Source: Agarivorans sp. Alg241-V36
GTDB lineage: Bacteria; Pseudomonadota; Gammaproteobacteria; Enterobacterales; Celerinatantimonadaceae
Assembly (NCBI RefSeq): GCF_900537085.1
Contig: NZ_UNRE01000005.1
Location: 43,283 to 107,282, forward strand
Length of the DNA stretch: 64,000 nucleotides
Reading direction: 5' to 3'
The number at the start of each line of letters is the position of its first letter. Within the stretch, counting starts at the first letter, position 1. The position numbers and the translations under genes were made by a program. The notes beneath the pieces were generated by a model, which had not been told where the DNA came from, made no database searches, and saw nothing but the letters and a program-made list of their open reading frames with translations. Positions 27,835 to 36,702 of the stretch are shown in pieces.

Positions 27835-28206
27835 ATGAATTGGTATATAGCCGTACTTAAAAAATACTTGGTGTTTGGCGGGCGTGCACGGCGCAAAGAG
27901 TATTGGATGTTTGTGCTTATTAACAGTGTGATCGGCGTGATATTGAGTTTTGTTGATCAGGCAACTGGCACCGTTAATCTAGAGTCTGGTTTAGGTGTAC
28001 TCGGCAGTATTTACGCTTTGGCTGTGTTGTTGCCATCGATTGCGGTGGCAGTACGCCGACTGCATGACACGGGGCGCAGTGGCTGGTGGCTATTTATACT
28101 GCTACTGCCAATTATTGGCGTTTTAGTGCTGTTGTTTTTCTTCTTGTCTGATAGTGATAGCGCTGCTAATGCTTACGGAGATAACCCTAAAGGCCAGGCG
28201 CTTTAG
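27835..28206 (+). CDS. DUF805 membrane protein
   Basis: A 123-residue protein of the DUF805 family (like E. coli YhaH). It begins with WYIAVLKKYLVFGGRARRKEYWMF, the family's amphipathic N-terminus, followed by three or four membrane helices and AVRRLHDTGRSGWW, the best-conserved loop. GAGGAG lies before the ATG. Function of the family is unknown. Its stop codon is in the same frame as the next gene, only five sense codons from the TTG proposed as that gene's start. Confidence 0.88.
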   Translation: MNWYIAVLKKYLVFGGRARRKEYWMFVLINSVIGVILSFVDQATGTVNLESGLGVLGSIYALAVLLPSIAVAVRRLHDTGRSGWWLFILLLPIIGVLVLLFFFLSDSDSAANAYGDNPKGQAL

Positions 28207-28221
28207 AGTGATATTAGCCAA

Positions 28222-29031
28222 TTGAACGGTGCGAATATAACGGCGGGAGTAGGGCTTAATCGTCAGTATTACCGGCGTGGTCCCGACTATCGCCATGGTG
28301 ATAGTGTCGATTTTGCCGATATTAAGCATACCTTTGGTTTTGCTGGATTAGCCATTGGTGCTTGGGTCAATAAACAAGAGAAGCAACGCGCTGCAGAGCT
28401 AATCTTTGATGCCTTGGCAGACCTCGCATTTTTGCTAAATTTGCCGCCGCTGGCCATAGGGTTGAGGGGAAAGTTAAGTTTGGCCTTTGGTACTGGCGGC
28501 CAAGCCAATGTGCAAGCCCACTATGCACCCGGCAGCCAAACCTTGGCATTGGCCAAAAATGCTGGCGCTGGCGCGCTGGCTCATGAATGGTGGCATGCTT
28601 TTGACCACTATATGGCTGCAAAGCTTTTTATTAGCCCTCCCCAAGCTCGAGAGTTTGCCTCAACCCGTTGGTTAGCTGATGACAAGCAATACTCCCACCC
28701 TTTAAATCAGCGACTTGACCAGCTTTTCGCAACCGCATTTTTAAGCCAACAGGGTAAAGATCTGCACCCTTATGTAGCGCGCTCGGTGGCTTTGGATAAA
28801 CAGCTGGGGCAACGTTATTATAGCTTGCCTACCGAGATGATGGCGCGGGCGTTTGAGGCTTGGATTCAAAGCCGCGAAGACATCAAAAATAGTTATTTGG
28901 TCAGTGGCACCAAGCAAACTGAGCTGGCCAAACAAGGCGGTTATCCTGACGCTCAGCATCTGCTGCAGATTGGAGATTGCACTTTGCAATACTTTGCGTT
29001 GTTAGGTCGAGCATTGGAAGCCAGTGAATAA
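28222..29031 (+). CDS. CLCA_X-type protein with HEWWH motif
   Basis: Up to 269 residues. It begins NGANITAGVGLNRQYYRRGP and contains FADIKHTFGFAGLAIGAWVN, then ISLRG-like and LAFGTGG segments, and GALAHEWWHAFDHYMAAKL near residue 113, which fits a zinc HEXXH site. The arrangement matches CLCA_X family proteins of Vibrio and Shewanella as I recall them; function unknown, possibly a metallopeptidase. The start is doubtful: the best choice is TTG at 28222 with a weak ribosome site, and the frame is open back to the DUF805 stop at 28204. Confidence 0.7.
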   Translation: MNGANITAGVGLNRQYYRRGPDYRHGDSVDFADIKHTFGFAGLAIGAWVNKQEKQRAAELIFDALADLAFLLNLPPLAIGLRGKLSLAFGTGGQANVQAHYAPGSQTLALAKNAGAGALAHEWWHAFDHYMAAKLFISPPQAREFASTRWLADDKQYSHPLNQRLDQLFATAFLSQQGKDLHPYVARSVALDKQLGQRYYSLPTEMMARAFEAWIQSREDIKNSYLVSGTKQTELAKQGGYPDAQHLLQIGDCTLQYFALLGRALEASE

Positions 29032-29182
29032 GATTCTCAGCTGACTGCTTGATTTGTTTGATCTATGTGTGATGCGGATAAGTTTTCTATTCACAAATAC
29101 ATCAGGGATCGTATACTTATTGGTCTTGTTATTAGTTAATCTGGAAGCTTAACAAGGCACCTAGAACATCAGGGAACAGGGA

Positions 29183-30223
29183 ATGTTGCGACGACTATCT
29201 ATCGTTTTATTGGCCTTTACTTGGCTCAACAGCGCCAATGCTGCCGAGCAAGTAGACTTACGGGTATTAGCTTGGCCGGGTTATGCCGACGCAGACATGG
29301 TTGAGGCCTTTGAAGCGCGTTATAAGGTTAAAGTTAAAGTTAGCTACATTACCAGTGATGATGAAATGTGGCTGAGAATGGGCCATAAGCAAGGCGAAAA
29401 CTACGATGTTTTTGCGGTCAATACTGCTGAATTACAGCGCTATATTGATGCCAAACTAGCTATGCCGGTCAACGCTCAGGCCATTAGCAACAAGGCCAAA
29501 CAGTTACCTCGATTTCAGTCTTTACAAGATATCCACGGTATTACCCGCGATGAACAGGTATTTGCGATCCCTTATACCTATTCTGAAATGGGCTTAATTT
29601 ATAACAAAAATTATTTTGAACAGCCGCCCTCTAGTTGGCAAGTATTGTGGGATCCTCAATACCAAGGAAAGGTTCTGGCCTACAACGGTAGTGCCCACAA
29701 CTATTCCTTAGCTGGCATGGTGCAAGGCGTAGACAATCCATTTCAGCAAACTGATCAAGAGTTTAAACAAAGTACCGAACAATTATTGGCCCTAAGGCGC
29801 AATGTTCTAACCTTTTATAGCTCTCCAGAAGAGGCATCAGAGTTTTATAATCAAGAATCAGTAGCTTTGGTGTTTGCTAACTATGGCGCTCAGCAGCTCA
29901 AGCAATTGCAAGATGCCGGGGCAGACATTGGCTATGTTATTCCGCAACAAGGGGCTTTGGCTTGGTTAGACTGCTGGGCAATGTCTAGCGGAGTGAAAAA
30001 TAAAGACCTAGCCCACAAATGGATTGATTTCACCTTAGAGCCTTGGGTTAGCCAGTTGTTAACCGAGCGCCAAGGCCTAGCCAATACCATAGTGCAAGAC
30101 ACTCGCTCTTTGGCGGAAGATAAAATCATTTGGTTAGAAGAAGTGGAAGATAATCAACGCCGCAGTGAGTTTTGGGAAAACATTCTTAGCGGCAAAACTT
30201 TGCAGATGATGAGCCTGCCATGA
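29183..30223 (+). CDS. PotD/NspS-like periplasmic binding protein
   Basis: A 346-residue exported protein (signal peptide ends after about residue 20, ...NSANA). It has the polyamine-binding PotD layout: LRVLAWPGYADADMVEAFEA at the start, VFAVNTAELQRYID, and FAIPYTYSEMGLIYNKNYF, then WLDCWAMSSGVKN near 260. No permease or ATPase genes follow. Instead it overlaps a diguanylate cyclase gene by four bases. Vibrio cholerae NspS, a PotD homologue, binds norspermidine and regulates MbaA; this pair looks like that arrangement. The actual ligand is not shown. Confidence 0.82.
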   Translation: MLRRLSIVLLAFTWLNSANAAEQVDLRVLAWPGYADADMVEAFEARYKVKVKVSYITSDDEMWLRMGHKQGENYDVFAVNTAELQRYIDAKLAMPVNAQAISNKAKQLPRFQSLQDIHGITRDEQVFAIPYTYSEMGLIYNKNYFEQPPSSWQVLWDPQYQGKVLAYNGSAHNYSLAGMVQGVDNPFQQTDQEFKQSTEQLLALRRNVLTFYSSPEEASEFYNQESVALVFANYGAQQLKQLQDAGADIGYVIPQQGALAWLDCWAMSSGVKNKDLAHKWIDFTLEPWVSQLLTERQGLANTIVQDTRSLAEDKIIWLEEVEDNQRRSEFWENILSGKTLQMMSLP

Positions 30224-31950
30224 TCAACTCTATTTCTCTGCGTTTTGGTCTTTGGTTTGCTGGCTTTGGTATACTGGCTTCGGTGGTTACTGCAGCAGTT
30301 AGCTACCATGAAAGTCGGGGTTTATTAGCCGAAAGTGCCGAGCGAGAGTTAGCCACAACCACTCAAATCCTCACCCGAGAGTTTAGCAGTAGCATTGATG
30401 AAATCACTAAAGATGTGCTGTTTTTAAGTTCTATACCGCAAACTGCAGGCTACTTTGAAGCAGACAACAAACAAGTACTTTCTGCCCAGCTAAAAGATAT
30501 TTTTAAGCAAAAACTGAGTTTAAATCCGTCTTATTTTCAGGTGCGTTTTATTGGCGCTGGAAACTTTGGCCGCGAACTAATTCGAGTAGATAGAGTAAGT
30601 GATGGCTTGATTGCTATTCCCACCGCGAGCTTGGAAGAAAAATCTCACTATCCCTATGTCTTTCGCACCTTGCGCTTAAAAGCCGGCGAGAGCTATTTAT
30701 CTGATGTAGATATTCACAACGAAAAAGGGGTTGAGCTTGGCCAGCATCAACCTACTTTAAAAATTGCGTCCCCAGTATTTGCTAACGGTAAAGCGCTGGG
30801 TTTGGTGGTAGTGAATGTTGGCCTAGAAAGGCTGTTTAGCCAAATGCAGGCCGACTTGCCTGAAGGCGTGGCAATTTATTTAGCCAATCAAAAAGGCGAC
30901 TACTTAGTTAACCCTAATCCCGATAAGCAGTTTGGTTTTCATTTTGGCCATCGTTATTTAATGCAACGGGACTTTCCGCAGATGGAAGTGCTGTTTAATG
31001 ATTTGCAGCCTAGAACCTTTGTGCTGGATCCCTCAGCACTTTATAAATTTGAACGCGCTGTATCATTTACACCCTTGTTTTATGGGCCTAAATCTAGCCC
31101 TAAAATGGCGGTGCTTGGCCTATCTAGTCCACTGCCTAGCTTAAGTCATATTATGGATTCCTTAGCCGGTTCGATGATTAAGGTATGTTTAGCCTTAAGC
31201 TTATTTGGGCTGCTAACCTCGCTGTTCTTTGCCAAAGTGTTGTCTCAGCCTATTCGTAATATGGTGACAGCGGTGAACTCTTTCTCGCAGGGGAAGCTGC
31301 CTGCCGCTCAGCTTTTACCAAGTGAACGCAAGGATGAAATAGGCTTACTCGCTAATACTTTTAAAGCCATGTCGCGGCAAATCAATAAGCAAATTGTTGA
31401 GCTGAAAGACAATGAGATCAATCTGCGCCATATGGCCAGCCATGACAGCCTAACCGGTTTACCTAACCGCAGTTTGTTTTTGGAACAGTTACGAGGTTCT
31501 ATTCATCGTGCTCAAACCCAACAACAAAGCTTAGCGGTGGTATTTATCGACTTGGATAATTTTAAACAAGTTAACGATAATTTGGGCCACGAAGCGGGCG
31601 ACCTGCTGTTAAAGCAAGTGGCGACGGTATTGCGTGATGCAATTCGCTCTGGTGACTCGGTAGCTCGCTTTGCTGGTGATGAGTTTATGTTGGCCTTGGA
31701 ATCAATCTCCGATCCTGAAGAAGCCAACGAAGTGGTGAATACTGTGCTGCGACGTTTAGCGCAGGAAGTGAGTTTAGGGGTACATATTCAGCCGGTATAC
31801 GCCAGTGTAGGTATTAGCATGTATCCCGCTGATGGCGATGACCCAGAACTGTTGGTGCGTAATGCTGATGTGGCGATGTATCAAGCTAAGTCTAAGGGGC
31901 GCAATCAATTTAGCTATTACGCCTTAGAACTCCCTTCTGCAACGGGCTAA
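30220..31950 (+). CDS. Diguanylate cyclase with dCACHE, HAMP and GGDEF domains
   Basis: A 576-residue membrane enzyme. Helix at about 10-30, a periplasmic dCACHE-like region to about 310, a second helix at about 315-338, HAMP, then GGDEF (about 405-570). The active-site loop is AGDEF at about 485-489; Ala in the first position occurs in active cyclases. RSGD five residues before it is the product-inhibition site. There is no EAL domain, unlike MbaA. The start overlaps the NspS-like gene by four bases (ATGA), so the pair should be translated together. Confidence 0.9.
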   Translation: MINSISLRFGLWFAGFGILASVVTAAVSYHESRGLLAESAERELATTTQILTREFSSSIDEITKDVLFLSSIPQTAGYFEADNKQVLSAQLKDIFKQKLSLNPSYFQVRFIGAGNFGRELIRVDRVSDGLIAIPTASLEEKSHYPYVFRTLRLKAGESYLSDVDIHNEKGVELGQHQPTLKIASPVFANGKALGLVVVNVGLERLFSQMQADLPEGVAIYLANQKGDYLVNPNPDKQFGFHFGHRYLMQRDFPQMEVLFNDLQPRTFVLDPSALYKFERAVSFTPLFYGPKSSPKMAVLGLSSPLPSLSHIMDSLAGSMIKVCLALSLFGLLTSLFFAKVLSQPIRNMVTAVNSFSQGKLPAAQLLPSERKDEIGLLANTFKAMSRQINKQIVELKDNEINLRHMASHDSLTGLPNRSLFLEQLRGSIHRAQTQQQSLAVVFIDLDNFKQVNDNLGHEAGDLLLKQVATVLRDAIRSGDSVARFAGDEFMLALESISDPEEANEVVNTVLRRLAQEVSLGVHIQPVYASVGISMYPADGDDPELLVRNADVAMYQAKSKGRNQFSYYALELPSATG

Positions 31951-32408
31951 GCCACCTTATCAAAATGACGCTGAATCATACTTGGCTTGTCATTTTCTAA
32001 GAACAGCAGCTTGGCAGCACTAAAACCTTGCTGGTTTAACCATTGCGTTGCACTAGTGACTTCAAGGAATACCTGTTTGTTATAGTGTTGCTCAGCTGGC
32101 AACATTCGTTGAAGTTGGTATTGTTTGAGCGGTGAAGAGCTAAATACTTGTGCCACGTGGCTCATTCCCGTTTGAATACACCATTGCTGTAGTTCACTGA
32201 TCGCCAGCTCTGCTTCCGGTACTGCTAATTCCCATTGTTCTAATAATACTAAATGTGCCCAAGGTGCTGATAGTGATTGCCCTATATGTTTAAAGTCCTC
32301 TGCAAAGTGTTCACTGATGGCTTGATTCCACGAGCCTTGGGCGCTGGCAATCAACAGGTTGTCGAGTAGATAGAGTTGGTAATCGCCGTGAAGTGGTTCG
32401 GTGCTCAT
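31947..32408 (-). CDS. Hypothetical cytoplasmic protein
   Basis: About 153 residues if the start is the ATG at 32408 (MSTEPLHGDYQLYLLDNLL); a TTG 39 bases earlier is the other option and neither has a good ribosome site. The opening SAQGSWNQAISEHFAEDF resembles STAS-like proteins of the SpoIIAA fold, and the rest is mixed alpha/beta, with no signal peptide. It converges on the diguanylate cyclase gene, sharing four bases at the stops. Function unknown. Confidence 0.6.
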   Translation of the reverse strand: MSTEPLHGDYQLYLLDNLLIASAQGSWNQAISEHFAEDFKHIGQSLSAPWAHLVLLEQWELAVPEAELAISELQQWCIQTGMSHVAQVFSSSPLKQYQLQRMLPAEQHYNKQVFLEVTSATQWLNQQGFSAAKLLFLENDKPSMIQRHFDKVA

Positions 32409-32460
32409 AGAGGTTTTGGCTAGGGAATAATGTTTAAGTTTAGCCAATATTGTTGGCTAA

Positions 32461-32490
32461 GCCAGCTTAGCCTTGTGAGCTAAGACTGGC
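32461..32490 (-). terminator. Hairpin downstream of xylH, possible terminator
   Basis: An 11-base stem with one bulge (GCCAGCTTAGC against GCTAAGACTGGC), 18 bases past the xylH stop. No clear T run follows on the minus strand, so it could also be an mRNA-stabilising structure. Confidence 0.45.
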
Positions 32491-32507
32491 TAATTTGAGT
32501 GCCTTGT

Positions 32508-33686
32508 TTAAGCGCGTTTCTTGCTGGCTACATCCATCCAAACAGCTAATAGCAAAATGCTGCCTTTAATAATGGATTGCCAGTAGGTTGGTACATCCAT
32601 CATGCTCATGCCGTTATCCAGGCTGGCCATAATAAATGCGCCCATTACCGCACCAAACACCGTGCCTACGCCGCCAGCTAAACTGGTGCCGCCAATAACA
32701 CAGGCAGCAATGGCATCGAGCTCGGCAATGTTACCCGCAGAAGGCGAGCCGGCACCTAAGCGTGAGGCTAAGATTAAGCCGGCTACACCCACTAGCAAAC
32801 CGTTAATCGCAAATACCGATAGTTTAGTTCGCTCTACGTTGATACCCGATAAACGGCTGGCTTCAAGGTTGCCACCAATGGCGTAAATACGACGACCAAA
32901 GGCGGTTTTCTTAGCCATAAAGGCTGCGGCAAACATCAATACAACCAGTAACAGCACGGGAGTGGGAACACCGCGGTAGTCGTTTAACAGTAATACCGTA
33001 CCTAGAGCGAAGATCGCAATAAGGCCAAACTTGAATATATCGCCTGTGACAGGATTATTGTTTAGTTTATGCTCGGTACGGGTTTTACGTAGCTTACCTT
33101 GCCAAGCAAAAAACACCGCTAGTGCACCAACCGTGGTGATTAACGAGAACATATCTGGCAAATAGCTTTGGCCAATAATTCCCATGTCAGCGGTGGTGGG
33201 GGCTACAGTGCTGCCGCCAGTAATACCAATGAGTATGCCGCGAAAAGCCAGTAAACCGGCAAGGGTTACAATGAACGAAGGTACTTTGCGGTAGGCTACC
33301 CACCAACCGTTCCATAAACCCAGTAAAAAACCTGCGCATAAGGTTAAGACTATGGTGAGTGGTAAAGGCAATTGCCACCACACATCCATAATGGCCGCGG
33401 CACCGCCCAATAACCCCATCATTGAGCCAACCGATAAATCAATCTCTGCCGAGATGATGACAAACACCATACCAATGGCGAGTATTCCGGTAATCGCCGT
33501 TTGGCGCAGTAAGTTAGAAATATTACGTGGGGTTAAGTAGCTCCCCTCCGTGGCGAAGTAGAAAAACAGCATAATTACCGCAATGGCTGCAAACATCACC
33601 AACACTTGTAACTTCATTTTCTTCAAATTGCTCATCAAGCTCACCTTGTTTGTGGTGCTATTGATAGTTGTTTCTTGACTAGACAT
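32508..33686 (-). CDS. xylH: D-xylose ABC transporter permease
   Basis: A 392-residue permease of the ribose/xylose family, matching E. coli XylH in length. It shows about ten membrane helices and family signatures such as [20 protein letters not shown] and GKIYAIGGN-like [20 protein letters not shown], followed by [20 protein letters not shown]. It starts four bases after the xylG stop, with GAGGAG providing the ribosome site within the end of xylG. It carries xylose across the inner membrane with XylG and XylF. Confidence 0.93.
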   Translation of the reverse strand: MSSQETTINSTTNKVSLMSNLKKMKLQVLVMFAAIAVIMLFFYFATEGSYLTPRNISNLLRQTAITGILAIGMVFVIISAEIDLSVGSMMGLLGGAAAIMDVWWQLPLPLTIVLTLCAGFLLGLWNGWWVAYRKVPSFIVTLAGLLAFRGILIGITGGSTVAPTTADMGIIGQSYLPDMFSLITTVGALAVFFAWQGKLRKTRTEHKLNNNPVTGDIFKFGLIAIFALGTVLLLNDYRGVPTPVLLLVVLMFAAAFMAKKTAFGRRIYAIGGNLEASRLSGINVERTKLSVFAINGLLVGVAGLILASRLGAGSPSAGNIAELDAIAACVIGGTSLAGGVGTVFGAVMGAFIMASLDNGMSMMDVPTYWQSIIKGSILLLAVWMDVASKKRA

Positions 33687-33690
33687 CTTG

Positions 33691-35214
33691 TTACTCCTCG
33701 GCCAACGCGCAGTCCATCACCATTTCTTGGCTCAGGTCTTGATTGTCTAGAAGGCCTTTTAATTTACCTTCATGCATCACTAATACGCGGTCACTAATGC
33801 CTAATACTTCGGGCAATTCTGACGACACCATAATGATGCTGATCCCTTGCTTAACCAATTGATACATCAACTTATAAATTTCGTATTTTGCTCCCACATC
33901 AATACCTCTAGTGGGTTCATCAAGAATTAAAATACGCGGCTGTAATAATAAAAATTTGGCTAAAATGGCTTTTTGTTGGTTGCCCCCACTTAGGCTTTTT
34001 ATGGCCAGCTCTGCAGAGGCGGTTTTGACTTTAAGGCGTTGAATAGATTGTTCTATGGCGGCTTGCTCAGCAGATTCATTTACTGTTTGGCCTAGGCCAC
34101 TAAACATGTTTAAACCGGCTAAAGTAATGTTTTGACCCACGCCCATAATAGGCACAATGCCGTGGCGTTTACGGTCTTCTGGCACCATAGCAATGCCGTG
34201 GTTTAGGGCATCGCGATTGTGACGAATTTTTATTGCTTTGCCATCCAACTCAATCGGGCATTGGTAAATACCTTCATACGAGCCAAATAAGCACTGCATA
34301 AGCTCGGTACGGCCCGAACCCACCAAACCAGCTACGCCCAGTATTTCACCTTTACGTAGACTAAAACTTACTTGGTTTACTTGTTTAAGGTTGGACGCCT
34401 TACTTTGCTGGGCGTTAACCGGACCAACTTTAAGAATTTCTTCGCCAATTGGGTGTTCTTCGCGTGGAAATAATTGCTTAAGCTCGCGACCAACCATCAT
34501 GCTAATAATGTCGTCGGTGCTCATGTGCTTGGCATCTTGGGTGCCGATGTGTTCTCCATCACGAATAATACAAATGCGGTCAGAGATTTCCTTCACTTCG
34601 GTGAGCTTGTGGGAAATGTATACACAACTCACGCCTTCACTGCGTAGCTGTTTAACAATATCTAGCAATACCCGTGTTTCAGACTCAGTGAGTGGGGCGC
34701 TGGGTTCATCTAACACCAGTACCTCGGCTTTTTTAGACAAGGCTTTAGCTATCTCGACCAGTTGTTGTTGGCCAACCCCTAGCTCTCGAATAACCGTGTC
34801 TGGTGATACGTCCAATTTAACCCGTTTAAGTAAGCTCTCGGTTTGCTTAAACATGGCACTGTGGTCAAGCACTCCATAACTGGTGATTTCGGCTCCTAGA
34901 AAAATGTTTTCTAGTATCGATAGCTCTTTAACCAGAGTGAGTTCTTGGTGAATGATGGCAATGCCTTTTGCCTCGCTATCGCGAATATTGCGCGAAACAA
35001 GTGGCTCGCCTTTATAAATTATTTGTCCTTCGTAACTACCATGGGGGTGAACGCCGGTTAACACCTTCATTAAGGTGGACTTGCCAGAACCGTTCTCGCC
35101 GCAAAGCGAGACAACTTCGCCACGTTCTAAGTTGAAATTTACCCCATTAAGCGCAATCACTCCGGAGAATTTTTTAACGATGTCAGACATCATCAATAAG
35201 CTACTTTGGCTCAT
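33691..35214 (-). CDS. xylG: D-xylose ABC transporter ATP-binding protein
   Basis: A 507-residue protein with two ABC domains: Walker [10 protein letters not shown], signature [10 protein letters not shown], Walker [12 protein letters not shown], and a second half with [26 protein letters not shown] and [16 protein letters not shown]. Duplication of this type is the rule for pentose importers. The start is placed at the second of two adjacent ATGs because AGGAG is five bases before it and only two before the first. It powers xylose import. A leaky terminator separates it from xylF. Confidence 0.93.
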   Translation of the reverse strand: MSQSSLLMMSDIVKKFSGVIALNGVNFNLERGEVVSLCGENGSGKSTLMKVLTGVHPHGSYEGQIIYKGEPLVSRNIRDSEAKGIAIIHQELTLVKELSILENIFLGAEITSYGVLDHSAMFKQTESLLKRVKLDVSPDTVIRELGVGQQQLVEIAKALSKKAEVLVLDEPSAPLTESETRVLLDIVKQLRSEGVSCVYISHKLTEVKEISDRICIIRDGEHIGTQDAKHMSTDDIISMMVGRELKQLFPREEHPIGEEILKVGPVNAQQSKASNLKQVNQVSFSLRKGEILGVAGLVGSGRTELMQCLFGSYEGIYQCPIELDGKAIKIRHNRDALNHGIAMVPEDRKRHGIVPIMGVGQNITLAGLNMFSGLGQTVNESAEQAAIEQSIQRLKVKTASAELAIKSLSGGNQQKAILAKFLLLQPRILILDEPTRGIDVGAKYEIYKLMYQLVKQGISIIMVSSELPEVLGISDRVLVMHEGKLKGLLDNQDLSQEMVMDCALAEE

Positions 35215-35227
35215 CATAACTCCTAAT

Positions 35228-35254
35228 AAAAAGGGCGAGGCGTTGGCCCCACCC
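35228..35254 (-). terminator. Attenuating stem-loop between xylF and xylG
   Basis: On the minus strand an eight-base stem (GGGTGGGG against CCTCGCCC, two G-T pairs) is followed by a T run. It lies about 34 bases after the xylF stop and 14 bases before xylG. In sugar ABC operons such hairpins let the binding protein be made in excess over the membrane parts. Confidence 0.7.
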
Positions 35255-35287
35255 TTTTTTACTACATAGTGAAATAGTGCTTAATTG

Positions 35288-36280
35288 TTATTGGTATACG
35301 TCGTCTTTGCTGTGGAAACCGTCGGCAATAACGGTTTGGTCGATGTTCGACTTATCCACTGGAATTGGCGTAAGTAGGTAAGAAGGTACGTCTTTAGTAC
35401 CGTTGTTTAAGCTAGAGTTCGACTCTGGCATTTGGCCATTGCCCATTTGCACCGCTAGCTCTGCTGCGGTTGTTGCTAGCAATTTAATTGGCTTATAAAT
35501 GGTCATAGTTTGGGTGCCTGCTACTACTCGGCGACTAGCTGCTAAATCGGCATCTTGACCAGAAATATGCACCTTACCGGCTAGGCCTTGTGCGTCTAAT
35601 GCTTGAATTGCACCGCCAGCGGTAGAGTCGTTAGACGCAACCACCACATCAATGTTGTTGTCGTTAGCGGTTAAGGCATTTTCCATGATTTTTAGCGCGT
35701 TTTCGGCTAACCAACCGTCTACCCACTGATCACCCACTACCTTAATATCGCCTTTGTCGATTAGCGGCTGTAACACGTTCATTTGTCCTTGGCGGAACAA
35801 TTTAGCATTGTTATCAACTGGTGAGCCGCCCATTAGGAAGAAATTTCCGTCGGCCTTGCGCTCAATCAGTGCTTGAGCTTGTAATTCGCCTACTTTCTCA
35901 TTGTCGAAAGACAAGTAGAAATCGATATCGGCATTATTGATCAAGCGGTCATAAGCCAATACCCGAATACCTTCGGATTTAGCTTCGGCGATCACGTTAG
36001 ACAATACCTTGCCGTTGTAGGGAATAATCACTAGTACATCAACCCCACGAGAAATCATGTTTTCTATCTGAGAGATCTGGGTGGTTTCATTACTGTTGGA
36101 CGATTGAACATAGACTTTGGCACCAAGCGCTTCGGCTTTCTCTACAAAGAAGTCTCGGTCTTTTTGCCAACGCTCTAGGCGAAGGTCATCGATGGCCATG
36201 CCAATTTTCACGGTTTTGGCAAATACTGGGGCGGAAACTGCTAACGCGACTGTGCACAATAGAGTGATCAGTTTATTCAT
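35288..36280 (-). CDS. xylF: D-xylose-binding periplasmic protein
   Basis: A 330-residue binding protein with a signal peptide ending near residue 21 (VALAVSAPVFA). It has the type I fold and XylF marks: KIGMAIDDLRLERWQKDRDF at the start, VQSSNSNETTQISQIENMIS, DVLVIIPYNGKVL and GQDADLAASRRVVAGTQTMT. It captures xylose and delivers it to XylGH. AAGGAG sits eight bases before the ATG. It is the first gene of the operon and is followed by an attenuating hairpin. Confidence 0.95.
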   Translation of the reverse strand: MNKLITLLCTVALAVSAPVFAKTVKIGMAIDDLRLERWQKDRDFFVEKAEALGAKVYVQSSNSNETTQISQIENMISRGVDVLVIIPYNGKVLSNVIAEAKSEGIRVLAYDRLINNADIDFYLSFDNEKVGELQAQALIERKADGNFFLMGGSPVDNNAKLFRQGQMNVLQPLIDKGDIKVVGDQWVDGWLAENALKIMENALTANDNNIDVVVASNDSTAGGAIQALDAQGLAGKVHISGQDADLAASRRVVAGTQTMTIYKPIKLLATTAAELAVQMGNGQMPESNSSLNNGTKDVPSYLLTPIPVDKSNIDQTVIADGFHSKDDVYQ

Positions 36281-36702
36281 GTTTTGGCTCCTTGCTTTAT
36301 AGCTTGTTGTTATTTTTTAGCTAATTGTAGGGTTTAGAGGTAATCCCAAAAACTCATTCCTCGAGAACCAGATTAGGCGCATAACGAGAAGTCACCAATG
36401 ATGCTTTTTTGTACGGCTATAATGTTTATTCACTTACAGCACCACTCTGTGACACGCCTCTAGAAAACGTTTTCCTGTTTTTATGGAATGTTAAATTTTC
36501 TTTAAAGTTGGCATCATAGTTGAGTCACACTTTTAGGTTTTATTGAGTTTTTTAGCCCTTGAAACAATAACATTTTGGCCTGATCTTGCTCGTTTTATAT
36601 GTTTAATTTGTTGAAAGTAAACATAAAAGTGTGACGGTGCTTAAAGTGAAGGGTAGTTTTTAGTAAAGATGTTTTAGTAAGGCGGTGGAGTTAACAGCTT
36701 GT
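36281..36702. other. 422-base non-coding region upstream of xylF and downstream of menC
   Basis: No gene seen. It holds two control-type structures: a perfect 12-base palindrome GAAAACGTTTTC at 36463-36474, similar to operators of LacI-family repressors, and a long inverted repeat at 36525-36540 and 36619-36634 (TCACACTTTTAGGTTT and the complement of TCACACTTTTATGTTT). The palindrome lies about 185 bases before xylF. The rest is AT-rich. Confidence 0.6.
36525..36634. promoter_or_regulatory. Inverted 16-base elements upstream of xylF
   Basis: TCACACTTTTAGGTTT (36525-36540) and AAACATAAAAGTGTGA (36619-36634) are complementary at 15 of 16 positions and are 78 bases apart. Each contains AAAAGTGTGA, which overlaps the GTGTGA half of the motif shared by the xylA and tal upstream regions. 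They could be two binding sites of one regulator with DNA looping. Inference from repetition only. Confidence 0.45.

Noticed and set aside
34391-34879. 162-residue plus-strand frame inside xylG
   Set aside because: Antisense to a well-conserved ABC gene; composition is that of a reverse-strand shadow.
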